DNA of 64,000 nt from Lichenicola sp965198655 (GTDB lineage Bacteria; Pseudomonadota; Alphaproteobacteria; Acetobacterales; Acetobacteraceae), in contig OZ240668.1 in assembly GCA_965198655.1 (NCBI GenBank), forward strand, positions 62,001 through 126,000, read 5' to 3'. Made by a program: the position numbers and the translations under genes. This document shows, piece after piece, positions 52,761-61,466 of this stretch (position 1 is its first letter; the number at the start of each line of letters is the position of its first letter). The notes under the pieces are model-generated. The model had not been told where the DNA came from. It saw nothing but the letters and a program-made list of their open reading frames with translations, and did no database searches.

Positions 52761-53933
52761 ATGCGTGTCAGGACTTACGGTTTCGGCTTTCTGCTCGTGC
52801 TGGCTCCGATCGGTATCGCCTACGCGCAGAACCCGTCCCCGCCGCCCGAGACCACCTTCATGCAGGGCTTCTCCGGCGGCACGCCCTATGTCGGCCTCGC
52901 CGGCGGCTATAGCCTGCTCCAGAACATCAAGGTCAATCCCAATGAAGGCCCGCTCGGCGCCGGACCGGCGCAGGAGCGATTTGGCAACGGCTTCATCGGC
53001 GCTGGCGCCGTCGGATGGGCATTCCCGAACGGCGTGCAGATCGACGTTCTCGGTGCCTACGACTACAACAACGTCAACAACCTGGTTCCGGTGCCCGTTC
53101 CGGGCAGACAGACCGGGCACCAGGAAAGCTTTGGCGGCTTCCTTGAAGCGCTCTACGCGTTCAACCTGCCGAAGTTCGGCATCCCCATTTCCTGGATGAG
53201 CCCCTATCTCGGAGTCGGCGCCGGCGCCCTGGCGACGCACGTGACGCTGCCGGAAGCCCTGTCCAACGGCGACCTGCACCACATCGGCGGCACGTCCGGT
53301 CCGAACTTCGCCTATGAGGGCATCGTCGGCGCGGCGTTTCCGGTCAGCTCGGTGCCGGGGCTGGCAATCACCGCCGACTACCGGCTCGTCGGCATCCACA
53401 ATGCGGGAGACCTGACCGGAACGTTCTACAACAGGCCGGCGGCCGTCGATCCGACCGGATCGATCGGGCTTCAAAAGGACATCTTCGTCCATCTCTTCAC
53501 CGTGGGCGTCGCCTACGCCTTCAACGTGCCGAAGCCGGCTCCCGCCCCCGAGCCGATGGTGGCTCCCGTGCCTCCGCCTGCGGAAGCGCGCACCTACCTG
53601 GTGTTCTTCGACTGGGATCGATCCGACCTGACCGCGCGCGCCCGCGAGATCGTCGCGGAGGCCGCCCAGGCCTCCACGCACGTGCAGACCACGCGGATCG
53701 AGGTGGACGGCTACACCGACAACTCGTCGATCCATGGCGGCGCGCGCGGTGCCCGCTACAACCAGGGCCTGTCGGTCCGTCGCGCGACCAGCGTGAGGGC
53801 CGAACTCGTCCGGGACGGCGTGCCGGGTGGCGCGATCGCCATTCATGGGTATGGCGAGACGCATCCCCTCGTCGCCACCGGCCCCAACACGCGCGAGCCG
53901 CAGAATCGCCGGGTCGAGATCATCCTGCATTAG
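52761..53933 (+). CDS. OmpA-family outer-membrane protein
   Basis: A 390-residue protein starting at ATG 52761 with GAGGAG eight bases before. The signal peptide is MRVRTYGFGFLLVLAPIGIA. Residues 30-255 are a beta-barrel type domain (GGTPYVGLAGGYSLLQNIKV, YLGVGAGALATHVTL). A Pro-rich linker (PKPAPAPEPMVAPVPPP) leads to the OmpA C-terminal domain with VFFDWDRSDLT, VDGYTDNSS and NRRVEIILH, which binds peptidoglycan. It follows the nit operon after an AT-rich 115-base gap that probably has its own promoter. Confidence 0.93.
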   Translation: MRVRTYGFGFLLVLAPIGIAYAQNPSPPPETTFMQGFSGGTPYVGLAGGYSLLQNIKVNPNEGPLGAGPAQERFGNGFIGAGAVGWAFPNGVQIDVLGAYDYNNVNNLVPVPVPGRQTGHQESFGGFLEALYAFNLPKFGIPISWMSPYLGVGAGALATHVTLPEALSNGDLHHIGGTSGPNFAYEGIVGAAFPVSSVPGLAITADYRLVGIHNAGDLTGTFYNRPAAVDPTGSIGLQKDIFVHLFTVGVAYAFNVPKPAPAPEPMVAPVPPPAEARTYLVFFDWDRSDLTARAREIVAEAAQASTHVQTTRIEVDGYTDNSSIHGGARGARYNQGLSVRRATSVRAELVRDGVPGGAIAIHGYGETHPLVATGPNTREPQNRRVEIILH

Positions 53934-53940
53934 CTCGGCG

Positions 53941-54180
53941 TCGCCCGTAGCGCGTCCGGCACAGGTCGACCTGCCGGCGCAGCCGGATAGCTTGAGCCCT
54001 CTATCTGCACCACAACGGCGTGGTGCAGCAGCCGGCCCGGCAGCGCGTCGACCACCATGGGATCGCCGAACATCTCGCCTCATTTGGCGAAGCTCCGCTC
54101 GACGTCAGGATCATGGCGCCGTGCTCATAGCGGGCGTTGGCCAGCCGGAAGAACGGGTTGCCGTTGCCCGAGGTCAAACC
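53941..54180 (-). pseudogene. Decayed istB (IS21-family ATP-binding protein)
   Basis: On the minus strand, FFRLANARYEHGAMILTSS (54155-54100) is followed after a frame change by FAK-stop-GEMFGDPMVV, then GRLLHHAVVVQIEGSSY and, in a further frame, RLRRQVDL. These are consecutive pieces of the C-terminal half of IstB, the ATPase helper of IS21 transposases. At least one internal stop and two frame changes make it non-functional, and the rest of the element is absent. Confidence 0.75.
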
Positions 54181-54209
54181 ATGAATCAACCGACGAGCCA
54201 ATGCTCCCG

Positions 54210-55142
54210 CTACGAACTCGCAACAAGGATGACGACCGGCAAGGTGACGACGGCGGCGATCGTGCTGCCGAGCAGGGCGGCGCTCGCCAGTCGCGAGCTG
54301 ATCCCGTAGCGCAGGCCGAACAAGATGCCGAAGAAGCCGCACGGCACCGATGCCAGTATCGCAACGACCCGGGCATCGCTGCGCGAGCTGTTGAGCAGCA
54401 GTGCCACGGCGAACGCGACCGCTGGCTGCACGGCGTTCTTGACGATGATCAGCAGCGCAACGCCACCACTGACATGCAGTCGCTGCGACGACAGGATCAC
54501 GCCGGTCACGAACAAGGCGCCGCCGCCGGCACCCTCGCCGAGCAGGCTGAGCGCTCCCCGAGCCAGTGCCGGCAACGGCAACCCGGACAAGGCGTAGAGC
54601 AGGCCCAGGATCGGTGCCACGACCACCGGTCGCGTCAAGGCGCGCCGCATCGCCGGTCCCATCGCTGCGGAGCCGGTTTGTCGTTCGGCCTGGCGCTCCA
54701 GCACGAGAAGCGAAAGTGGCGAAAGCAGGATCGCACCCAAGGCGATGCCGATCGCGTCCAGCACCACGTTCGCCGGCCCGAACAACGCCCTCGACAGCGG
54801 CAACCCGACGGCGGCCAGGTTCGGGAACGCGACCACCAGTGCGACGACTGCCGCCTCGCTGGTCCCGCCGCCCACCAGCCGGCGCGCCGCAACGAAGACA
54901 AGCCCGTAGATCCCCAGCATCGACGCCGCCATCGCCAGGGCGAACGGGATGTGGACCGCGAGAATCGCCCGTGGCGTCGTGGCGGTCGCAACGAACAAGG
55001 CAGCCGGGATCAGGAACTCCATCACCAGCGTGTTGAGCTCGGATATTCGGGTGCGGTCGATCTTTCCAGACAAGCCGGCCCAGGCGCCTACGGCAAGCAC
55101 GAAGAACACGGGTACCAGGACGGTGAGTAGGGTCGCGGCCAT
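54210..55142 (-). CDS. AEC family transporter (auxin efflux carrier-like)
   Basis: A 310-residue inner-membrane protein with about ten hydrophobic segments. LLTVLVPVFFVLAVGAWAGL, AAVVALVVAFPNLAAVGLPL and KNAVQPAVAFAVALLL match the AEC family, which exports or takes up organic anions such as malonate or malate. Start ATG 55142 (MAATLLTV). A leftover IstB fragment lies just after its stop. Substrate not predictable. Confidence 0.87.
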   Translation of the reverse strand: MAATLLTVLVPVFFVLAVGAWAGLSGKIDRTRISELNTLVMEFLIPAALFVATATTPRAILAVHIPFALAMAASMLGIYGLVFVAARRLVGGGTSEAAVVALVVAFPNLAAVGLPLSRALFGPANVVLDAIGIALGAILLSPLSLLVLERQAERQTGSAAMGPAMRRALTRPVVVAPILGLLYALSGLPLPALARGALSLLGEGAGGGALFVTGVILSSQRLHVSGGVALLIIVKNAVQPAVAFAVALLLNSSRSDARVVAILASVPCGFFGILFGLRYGISSRLASAALLGSTIAAVVTLPVVILVASS

Positions 55143-55613
55143 GTTTGCTCTACCTAGTTCAAGCCCGCAGGGCCATGCTGCCGCGGCTGGCCGCTCCGCC
55201 TCGGGCCGATCAACCTGGGTGCCATGCTCCCGCGGGGCGCGCAACGGCGGGGCAGACCCATCCAGCTACGGGAGCCGATCGGCGGCGGCGACGGAGCCTC
55301 AACCAGCCCCCGCCATCCTGCCTTCGTGGACCGCAGGGTCCTTTTGCCGCAAGCCTCCGAACGCCGCTGACGAGGAGGAGCCGCTTCCCTGCCGTGCCAG
55401 CAGGTCATGGCGGTGCTTTGGCCCGAACGGGCGGGGTTCTGCGTGGCACGCATCGGGCTGCGTCGGTCGAGGAGTCCGCCAACAGTCGAAGGCCGCCCGG
55501 GACGCTTCACCCCGCCTCGAACAGGTCGCGCCACGGAGGTGGAAGTCACCGAGCCGACGCATCCAGACGCCGCTTGAGTCGTTGAACGCCCTCACGACGT
55601 CGCGGAGTTCATC
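55143..55613. other. Gap without a supported gene
   Basis: About 470 bases between two divergent genes. The stretch shows several short open frames on both strands but none with a recognisable protein, signal or ribosome site. It likely contains the promoter of the small membrane protein at 55614. Confidence 0.35.
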
Positions 55614-56006
55614 ATGGCGATCTCGACTCGGCTGCACGGATGGATCGACTACGCGGCAGCGATCTCGCTGGGCGGCCTTGCGCTGATGGGTGGACTGCCC
55701 GGCCCCGCACGGCGCGTCGCCGCCGTCGCCACCGCGGTTCCGGTCTGCGCCTTCCTGTCCACGGACTTCGAGGGTGGCCTGGTCGGCCTGTTCAGCGTGC
55801 GCGGACACCTGAGGTTCGACATGGCCGAGGGCCTCCTGTTGTTCGGCGCCGGGATCGCGATGCGGCGACAGCCGTCCGCCGCCCGTGCCGTTCTTGCCTT
55901 CTACGGCCTGGCCCAGTTCGTCCTGGGATTGTCGACCAGCGAAACCGCGGGAAGCACGCCCGGCCACGGCTCGGGCCCGATCGCGCGGTTGGTCGGATCC
56001 GCCTAG
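55614..56006 (+). CDS. Small membrane protein related to the DUF4336 protein's N-terminus
   Basis: A 130-residue hydrophobic protein with about three or four membrane segments. MAISTRLHGWIDYAAAISLG, PARRVAAVAT, MRRQPSAARAV and GHGSGPIARL are close matches to MKIPTRLHGAIDYTMASLLG, PVRRVVGAAS, MRRQPAGARAL and GQGSGPLGRV of the protein at 5226-6356. The standalone form has no DUF4336 part. Function unknown. Confidence 0.8.
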   Translation: MAISTRLHGWIDYAAAISLGGLALMGGLPGPARRVAAVATAVPVCAFLSTDFEGGLVGLFSVRGHLRFDMAEGLLLFGAGIAMRRQPSAARAVLAFYGLAQFVLGLSTSETAGSTPGHGSGPIARLVGSA

Positions 56007-56221
56007 CTGGCGGTTTGGCGCTTCGGACTCCGCCTGAGGGCCGACCGCCGCCGGGTTGAAGCCAATCCGAGGGCGTCGAGACATGGCGCGGGCTGCATGA
56101 AACGACGGCAGCCGGCGCGGGCGTCACCGCTTCTGGCCCTGGTAGACGTTTGGCAGGCCGCGTGGGCAATGTAGGACCGGCTCGGCAAGGCGTCATGCTG
56201 CCTAGCGATAAAGGTCCGGCA

Positions 56222-56989
56222 ATGCAGGACGACGGTGGCGGGACGGTCGTGGCTGAGGCGCTGGTCAGCGCCGAACGCGTTTGCAAGTCCTTCGGAGCCA
56301 AGCGGGCCCTGTCGGACCTGACGTTCTCCATCCCGTCCGGCCGCGTGTGCGGCCTGCTGGGACCGAACGGAGCGGGCAAGACGACGCTGTTCCGCCTGCT
56401 GAACGGCCTGCTGCGGGCCAGCAGCGGTGAGATCCGGGTGGCCGGCCGGGACGCGTTCACCGACCGGGTGGAGGTCATGCGCCTGGTCGGCTTCCTGCCG
56501 GACGAGCCGGTGTTCTATTCCTACCTGTCCGGCCGCGAGATCCTGGAGCTGAGTGCCGCCATGCACGGGCTGGACGTCGCGATCACGCTCGAGCGGATGG
56601 CGCCGGTGATCGCGCAGCTTCGCATGGCGGACGACCTCGGGAACTACGCCGAGGACTATTCGCGCGGCATGAAGAAGAAGCTGGGCCTGCTGCTGGCGCT
56701 GCTGCACCAGCCGCGCCTGCTGGTGCTGGATGAGCCGACCAACGGCCTGGACGTCGAGGCCATCCACCTCTTCTACGACCTGATCCTCGCCGAGGCGGGC
56801 CGGGGCACCACCGTGCTGTTCTCGACCCACCTGATGGATCACGTCGCCCGGCTGTGCTCGCACGTCATCGTCATCAACGAGGGCAGGATGGTGACGCAAG
56901 CAGCGCTCGGCGCGCTGCGTGCCCAGCATGGCGGTGCCAGCCTGGAGGACGTGTTCCTCCGGCTCACGGCGCGGCCGGCGCAAGGATGA
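56222..56989 (+). CDS. ABC transporter ATP-binding protein
   Basis: A 255-residue ATPase. Walker A LLGPNGAGKTTLF, the D-Y-S-R-G-M-K-K-K-L signature in NYAEDYSRGMKKKLGLLLAL, Walker B LLVLDEPTNGLD and a switch histidine in FSTHLMDHV are all visible. It resembles exporter ATPases of the CcmA/Nat type. ATG 56222 is chosen; ATG 56195 is in frame and 9 codons earlier. It overlaps the permease gene by four bases. Confidence 0.92.
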   Translation: MQDDGGGTVVAEALVSAERVCKSFGAKRALSDLTFSIPSGRVCGLLGPNGAGKTTLFRLLNGLLRASSGEIRVAGRDAFTDRVEVMRLVGFLPDEPVFYSYLSGREILELSAAMHGLDVAITLERMAPVIAQLRMADDLGNYAEDYSRGMKKKLGLLLALLHQPRLLVLDEPTNGLDVEAIHLFYDLILAEAGRGTTVLFSTHLMDHVARLCSHVIVINEGRMVTQAALGALRAQHGGASLEDVFLRLTARPAQG

Positions 56990-59520
56990 CGATCGCCCGG
57001 CCGCCCGGCTCCGTCCGCGTCGTCGGCCTTCTGCTGGCAACGGCCCGGCGGCGGGCGAAGGGCCGGCGTTCCCGCGCTCGCGACATCGTCCGCAGCCGGA
57101 CCGGGCGAGCCGGCGGCTTGCTCGGGTTCGGCAGCCTGCTGAGCCTGGGCCTGGCGATCGGGCTCTCCGTCCTGTCCGGGCTGCTGGTTCAGGGGGCGGT
57201 GAAGGCAGGGCAGCGGATCGATGCGGAGCGGAACGGGCAGATCGTCGTCGGGCAGGACTTCGTGGAACGGGTCCGTCGGACGCAGGGCGATGCGTCGGAT
57301 CAGGCGTCGCCCTGGACCGAGGCTGATTCGGCCTTGCGCTCCAGCTACCCCGCCGAAGGAGCGCGTCTTGCCAGCGAAACGGGCGGAACGGCGAACGAGA
57401 TCGCCCGACGCCTGCATGCCGCGGTGCTCGCCGGCCAGACCGATCGGTTCGTCGCGGAGGAAGATGCGGCGGCAGGGCTGGCGAACCTGCAGGCGAGGGG
57501 GGCCGGAGCGCTGCTTGGCCTGGTCGCGTTGGCCTGGTGGATTGTCATGCTGGTCATGCAAGGCGAGGGACTCGAGCTCGACACCCAGCGGCGTCGGCAT
57601 CCGATGTGGGAATGGGTGCTTAGCCATCCCGTCCGGCCGGCGGCGCTGTTCTGCGCCGAGATGCTGGCGCCGCTCGCCGCGAACCCCACCTTCTGGGGCG
57701 CGCCCTTGATGCCGGGCATCCTGTTCGGCTTGGTCTATGGCCCGGCCTTCGGCGTGCTGGCCACCTGTGTGGTCGGGATCCCGATGACCGTAGCCGCCGC
57801 CTGCTTCGCCAAGGCGTTGGAGATCGCCGTCCTGCTGCGGCTTCGTCCGCGCAGCCGCGGCGCCGCGTTCGGCCTCATGGGTTGGCTCGGCACCACCACG
57901 GCGAGCCTCACGCTCATGGCGTGGCTGTTCATCGAGCCGCTCGCGACCGCGATTGCCGGCCCCCTGGGCAGGGCGGGGCGGCTGCCCTGGCCCTGGCTCG
58001 GACTGATGCTGGGCCGACTGCGCGCCGGGCCGCCCTCCTTCCTGGACGGCGTGCTCACCTGCTGCCTGATGGCCGGCGTTGTCGCAGCGCTCTCGGTGGC
58101 GCTCAGCGTGTGGGCGGTGCGGCGTGGCCTCGGCGGCGCCTCCGACGCCCTGGCGCCCCGCCCCGCCGGCCGGCGCCGCACCCGCTTCAGCCGCAACCCG
58201 ATGCACCGCAAGGAATGGCTGTGGTTCGCCCGGGACCGCAGCGCCATCGTCCAGGTCGTCCTGGTGCCGCTGTCGCTGGCCGCGATGCAGCTTTTCAACA
58301 TGCGTGGCCTGATCGCGAACGCAGGCCAGGCGTGGAACGCGATCTGCGGCGCGGCCATCCTGTTCGGCACCTACTTCCTGGTCGTCCTCGGCCCGAAATC
58401 GCTCGCCTCCGAGGGTCCCGCGCTGTGGATCGCGATGACGTGGCCGCATGGGCTGGAAGCCCTGCTGCGTGCCAAGGCGCGCCTGTGGACGGTCTTGTCC
58501 TCCGGCTTCGTCGCCCTGCCGTTGTGCTACGCCGCCTACCGCTTCCCCCGCGATCTGCTCGGCGTGGTGCTGGTCGGCCTCGGCTGGATCGCGTTCGGCT
58601 ACAGCATGGCGCTGAAGACGGTGACGCTGGTCACCGTGACCGGATCGTCCGGCGAGGCGGAGAGAACTCCCGCCAGCCGCCGCTGGGCGACCTACCTTGG
58701 AACGTTCACCTTCAGCATCGGCGTCCTGACTCGGCAATGGCCGGTCGCGGCCTCGGGGATCGTCTACTCCGGCCTGGCCGGTGCTGCCATGTGGCAGAAC
58801 TTCCGCACCCGTCTTCCCTACCTGTTCGATCCTTGGTCGGAACGGCGGCCGGCCCCGCCGACCCTCATGCATGCCATGGTCGCGATCGCCGCCTTGGTCG
58901 ATGGCGGGGCGGTGATCACCGGCATCATTCAGGCCGTTGCCGGGCCGGGCTGGGCGATCGCGGCACGCAGCTCCGGTTATGCGGTGGCAGCCGCGGTGGT
59001 CGGCTTCGCCATGGTGCGCTTCCTGAACGCGCGGGACGTGAGGGCGTCCGCCGTATGGCGGTGGGCGGTGCCCGTCCGACGGGGGTTCACCGCGCGTCGC
59101 CGCGCGTTCGTCTTCCTCGTGATCGGCGGGATATCTGGCGCGATGCTGGGCGGGCTCGCCCACCTTTATCTGCTCGGCCTGCACGCGTTCGCCTGGGCGC
59201 GCGCGATCCTGGACCAGCCCAACCCGTCCACCGCCCTGCCGCACTACCGCGAATGGTCTTTCCTTCTTGCCGTGATCGTCGCTCCGCTTGCCGAGGAGTT
59301 CCTGTTCCGCGGGCTGCTCTACCGCGCCCTGGATCGGGAATGGGGCGGCTGGGCCGCCATCGGTGGAAGCGCCGCGTTCTTTGCCATCTACCACCCCGTG
59401 CTGTCGTGGCTGCCCGTAGGACTGCTCGGCATCAGCAGCGCGATGCTGTTCCGCAAGTCCGGCAACCTGGCGCCGTCCGTGCTGCTGCACATGGTCTACA
59501 ATGCGGTGGTGCTCTTCTGA
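56986..59520 (+). CDS. ABC-type permease fused to a CPBP intramembrane metalloprotease
   Basis: An 844-residue membrane protein with 16 or more hydrophobic segments. The first 600 or so residues form an ABC-2-like permease (GLLGFGSLLSLGLAIGLSVL, LVALAWWIVMLVMQGEGLEL, MALKTVTLVTVTGSSGEAER). The last 200 residues carry the CPBP (Abi) protease motifs: EEFLFRGLLYR (E-E-x3-R), FFAIYHPVLSW (F-x3-H) and LHMVYNAVV (H-x3-N). These are two normally separate families in one reading frame with no internal start or stop. The partner ATPase gene overlaps it by four bases. Export of a peptide that is also processed by the protease domain is a fair inference. Confidence 0.85.
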   Translation: MTIARPPGSVRVVGLLLATARRRAKGRRSRARDIVRSRTGRAGGLLGFGSLLSLGLAIGLSVLSGLLVQGAVKAGQRIDAERNGQIVVGQDFVERVRRTQGDASDQASPWTEADSALRSSYPAEGARLASETGGTANEIARRLHAAVLAGQTDRFVAEEDAAAGLANLQARGAGALLGLVALAWWIVMLVMQGEGLELDTQRRRHPMWEWVLSHPVRPAALFCAEMLAPLAANPTFWGAPLMPGILFGLVYGPAFGVLATCVVGIPMTVAAACFAKALEIAVLLRLRPRSRGAAFGLMGWLGTTTASLTLMAWLFIEPLATAIAGPLGRAGRLPWPWLGLMLGRLRAGPPSFLDGVLTCCLMAGVVAALSVALSVWAVRRGLGGASDALAPRPAGRRRTRFSRNPMHRKEWLWFARDRSAIVQVVLVPLSLAAMQLFNMRGLIANAGQAWNAICGAAILFGTYFLVVLGPKSLASEGPALWIAMTWPHGLEALLRAKARLWTVLSSGFVALPLCYAAYRFPRDLLGVVLVGLGWIAFGYSMALKTVTLVTVTGSSGEAERTPASRRWATYLGTFTFSIGVLTRQWPVAASGIVYSGLAGAAMWQNFRTRLPYLFDPWSERRPAPPTLMHAMVAIAALVDGGAVITGIIQAVAGPGWAIAARSSGYAVAAAVVGFAMVRFLNARDVRASAVWRWAVPVRRGFTARRRAFVFLVIGGISGAMLGGLAHLYLLGLHAFAWARAILDQPNPSTALPHYREWSFLLAVIVAPLAEEFLFRGLLYRALDREWGGWAAIGGSAAFFAIYHPVLSWLPVGLLGISSAMLFRKSGNLAPSVLLHMVYNAVVLF

Positions 59521-59878
59521 CTTCACCACCATGTCCAGGGCGATACCAGCGCGCGACGGCCGGCCCAGCGGCAGCTCGAGAACCGATCGGATCCGCTGAT
59601 GATGACCGCGGCAACCCGACCGATCGAGGTCGTCCTCGTCAAGCGGGATCCCACCGTCGCCGGGATACGCCACGGCCCGGTTGCTGCTGTCGAGTGCACT
59701 GGAGCGGCACAAGGCAGGAAGCAGCTTGCTCGATGCGCTTGCTTCCTGCCGATCGAGCGGATGGGCTCAGCGTGGCAACGCCGAAGCCACATCCCGTCTT
59801 GGTGAGCGTGTTGCTCGTGGATGTCGACCCAAAGCACGGTCGACATCCGGTCGTTGCGACTCGATCGGTGTCGACGGC
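59521..59878. other. Gap without a supported gene
   Basis: About 358 bases between the permease-protease gene and the rhodopsin gene. It contains two inverted repeats: GGCAGGAAGCA with TGCTTCCTGCC near 59717-59753, and the hairpin at 59819-59848. No frame reads as a protein I can identify; short open frames are present on both strands. Confidence 0.4.
59819..59848 (-). terminator. Hairpin downstream of the rhodopsin gene
   Basis: GGATGTCGAC / GTCGACATCC, a perfect 10-bp inverted repeat with a 10-base loop, 30 bases beyond the rhodopsin stop. No T-tract follows on the minus strand, so it may end the transcript with Rho or act as an mRNA end barrier. Confidence 0.4.
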
Positions 59879-60661
59879 TCAGGCGGCCCGGGCGATGGGA
59901 CGCTTGGTGGTCGTGCCGGCCGCTTCCTCGTTGTCGACGATCTTGCCCATGCTCACCGTCGCGAGCAGGCCGTAGACCACCTTCGAGGTGACATCCAGGA
60001 CCATGATCAGGGCGACGCCGGTGGCGTTGCCGAACACGCCGAGCCCGTCGGTGCTCAAGGCGAGCAACAGGGGATAAAGCCCCCACAGGATCGACAGCAG
60101 CATGGCGTTGCGGCGGTAGTTGGCCTGCGCGGGCGCAGTCTCCAGCCGCGACTGCTCGAGCATCGGGCCCCACATCACGTAGTAGATCGGCAGGAAGGCG
60201 ATGCACGAGATCAGGAACCAGGTCCACTTCATCCACGTGATGTCGATGGCGCCGAACAGGAACGCGGTGACGATCATCAGGATGTCGGACAGGAGCAGCC
60301 CGGCGATCAGGCTGCCGCGACGTAGGCCCGAGTGCATCGCCGCGTATGAAAGGGAGAGCAGCAGCAGCGGTGTCGTGAACAGCCAGTCCACATAGCGGGC
60401 GTAGTAGAACAGGCGTCCCAGCGGCGTTGCGACGGCGGTCGTTGCACCCGCCGCCGTGACCAGGGTTCCATGGGGGATGATCGTTGCGCCGACGCCCGTC
60501 GCCATCGCGAAATACGAGCATGCCGCAATGATCGGGACGATGCCGTGGAAGATGGTGTCTCCTTCTTCGGCACCTGTCCGCCGTTTGCCGATGGCGAGGA
60601 TGGCGCACCCTCCCAAGAGCATGGCGATCGTCCCGATCCAGAGCCAGACTGCATCTGACAT
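59879..60661 (-). CDS. Microbial rhodopsin, probable light-driven proton pump
   Basis: A 260-residue seven-helix retinal protein. Helix C reads RYVDWLFTTPLLLLSLS: R89, D92 as acceptor (bacteriorhodopsin D85), T96 (T89), and S103 where bacteriorhodopsin has D96, giving a D-T-S motif. Helix G has VLDVTSKVVYGLL with counterion D223 and Schiff-base lysine K227. The helix-C spectral position is Leu, as in green-absorbing pumps. A proton pump is likely, and the lack of a carboxylate donor suggests slower reprotonation; both are inference. AGGAG precedes ATG 60661. No carotenoid cleavage or carotenoid gene is in the window, so retinal must come from elsewhere. Confidence 0.95.
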   Translation of the reverse strand: MSDAVWLWIGTIAMLLGGCAILAIGKRRTGAEEGDTIFHGIVPIIAACSYFAMATGVGATIIPHGTLVTAAGATTAVATPLGRLFYYARYVDWLFTTPLLLLSLSYAAMHSGLRRGSLIAGLLLSDILMIVTAFLFGAIDITWMKWTWFLISCIAFLPIYYVMWGPMLEQSRLETAPAQANYRRNAMLLSILWGLYPLLLALSTDGLGVFGNATGVALIMVLDVTSKVVYGLLATVSMGKIVDNEEAAGTTTKRPIARAA

Positions 60662-60885
60662 TGTATGCTCCTGTTTAAGAGGCCTCGACGGGCTTATTGA
60701 TGTCGATCTAGCGCAGACAGACAACCCACCGATTGAAAGGATGTTCCGGCTTTCCGGCGAATGTCTCTTCTAAGCCGCAAGCTTCATGAGGGGTGTGACG
60801 ATTTTGCCAAAGGTTCTGGTGTCACTTGCTGTTTGTTTCTTCCTGCGCCGCATCGTGCCGGAAAGCTGAGCACCACCTTGCCGTC

Positions 60886-61041
60886 TTAAGGCCAAGCGGC
60901 TGCGTCGAAGGAGATGACGTGATGCTGGCGATGCGCCGCCGGAACCTTCTCGGTCAGCTTGGTTGCCAGCCTATCCACCGTGCCCACACGTTCATTGGAA
61001 CCGACGACCTCCAAGCGCTCAATAGTTCGCGTGGAGTCCAT
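60886..61041 (-). CDS. Short DUF2171-like protein, probably truncated
   Basis: Fifty-one residues: TIERLEVVGSNERVGTVDRL, then KLTEKVPAAHRQHHVISFDA. The pattern I/M-x-V-V-G-S-x4-V-G-T-V-D ... K-L-T ... H-H-x-I follows DUF2171/PRC-barrel-like proteins, which normally continue with about 20 more residues (a W-V-x2-V-x-G-D strand). The frame ends at AAAWP. The ATG at 61041 has a good ribosome site (GGAGA). The gap from 60662 to here holds the rhodopsin upstream region and no other gene. Confidence 0.45.
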   Translation of the reverse strand: MDSTRTIERLEVVGSNERVGTVDRLATKLTEKVPAAHRQHHVISFDAAAWP

Positions 61042-61466
61042 CAAGATTGCTCTCCTGAGCGTGCAACGACGCCCGTGTGCTACTTCTTCATCATGAAGCC
61101 GGAGGCGATCGTCAACGTCATCTCGCAAACATATCCGCTTTTCATCTTCACGTTTTCTTCAACGGGTCAGCGTGCTTAACCTCCGTGGCAGGCGCCTGCT
61201 GCACAGGCAACCTAGGGGCGTCCTGAGGTTCATGGCGTTTCGAACCGGCTCCTGCCCCGGTTATCTGCCATTATCGATACCATGTCGTAGCGGAGCGCGG
61301 ATCCGTGTAGGACCACGATCTTGTTCGGGTCGGTGGAGGCGGTCCGTGCCGATCTGCCTGCTCGCGTCGTTGGCCACACTGATCCGAGCCATCACAGCTT
61401 GTCCGACAGGTCGGCGGCACAGGCATCGGACCGGCGTCGTTGGTGCAAGCACCGTCGCAACGGCAC
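61042..61466. other. Gap without a supported gene
   Basis: About 425 bases between the DUF2171-like gene and the photolyase-like gene. Short open frames exist on both strands, but none shows a family motif or a good ribosome site. Confidence 0.35.

Noticed and set aside
56839..59712. 957-codon minus-strand frame opposite the ABC genes
   Set aside because: Antisense to two well-supported genes; rich in Gln, Arg and His with no domain.
60701..60719. TGT...ACA palindrome upstream of rhodopsin as a PpsR/CrtJ light-control site
   Set aside because: The spacer is 13 bases, not the 12 required, and no second copy is nearby.
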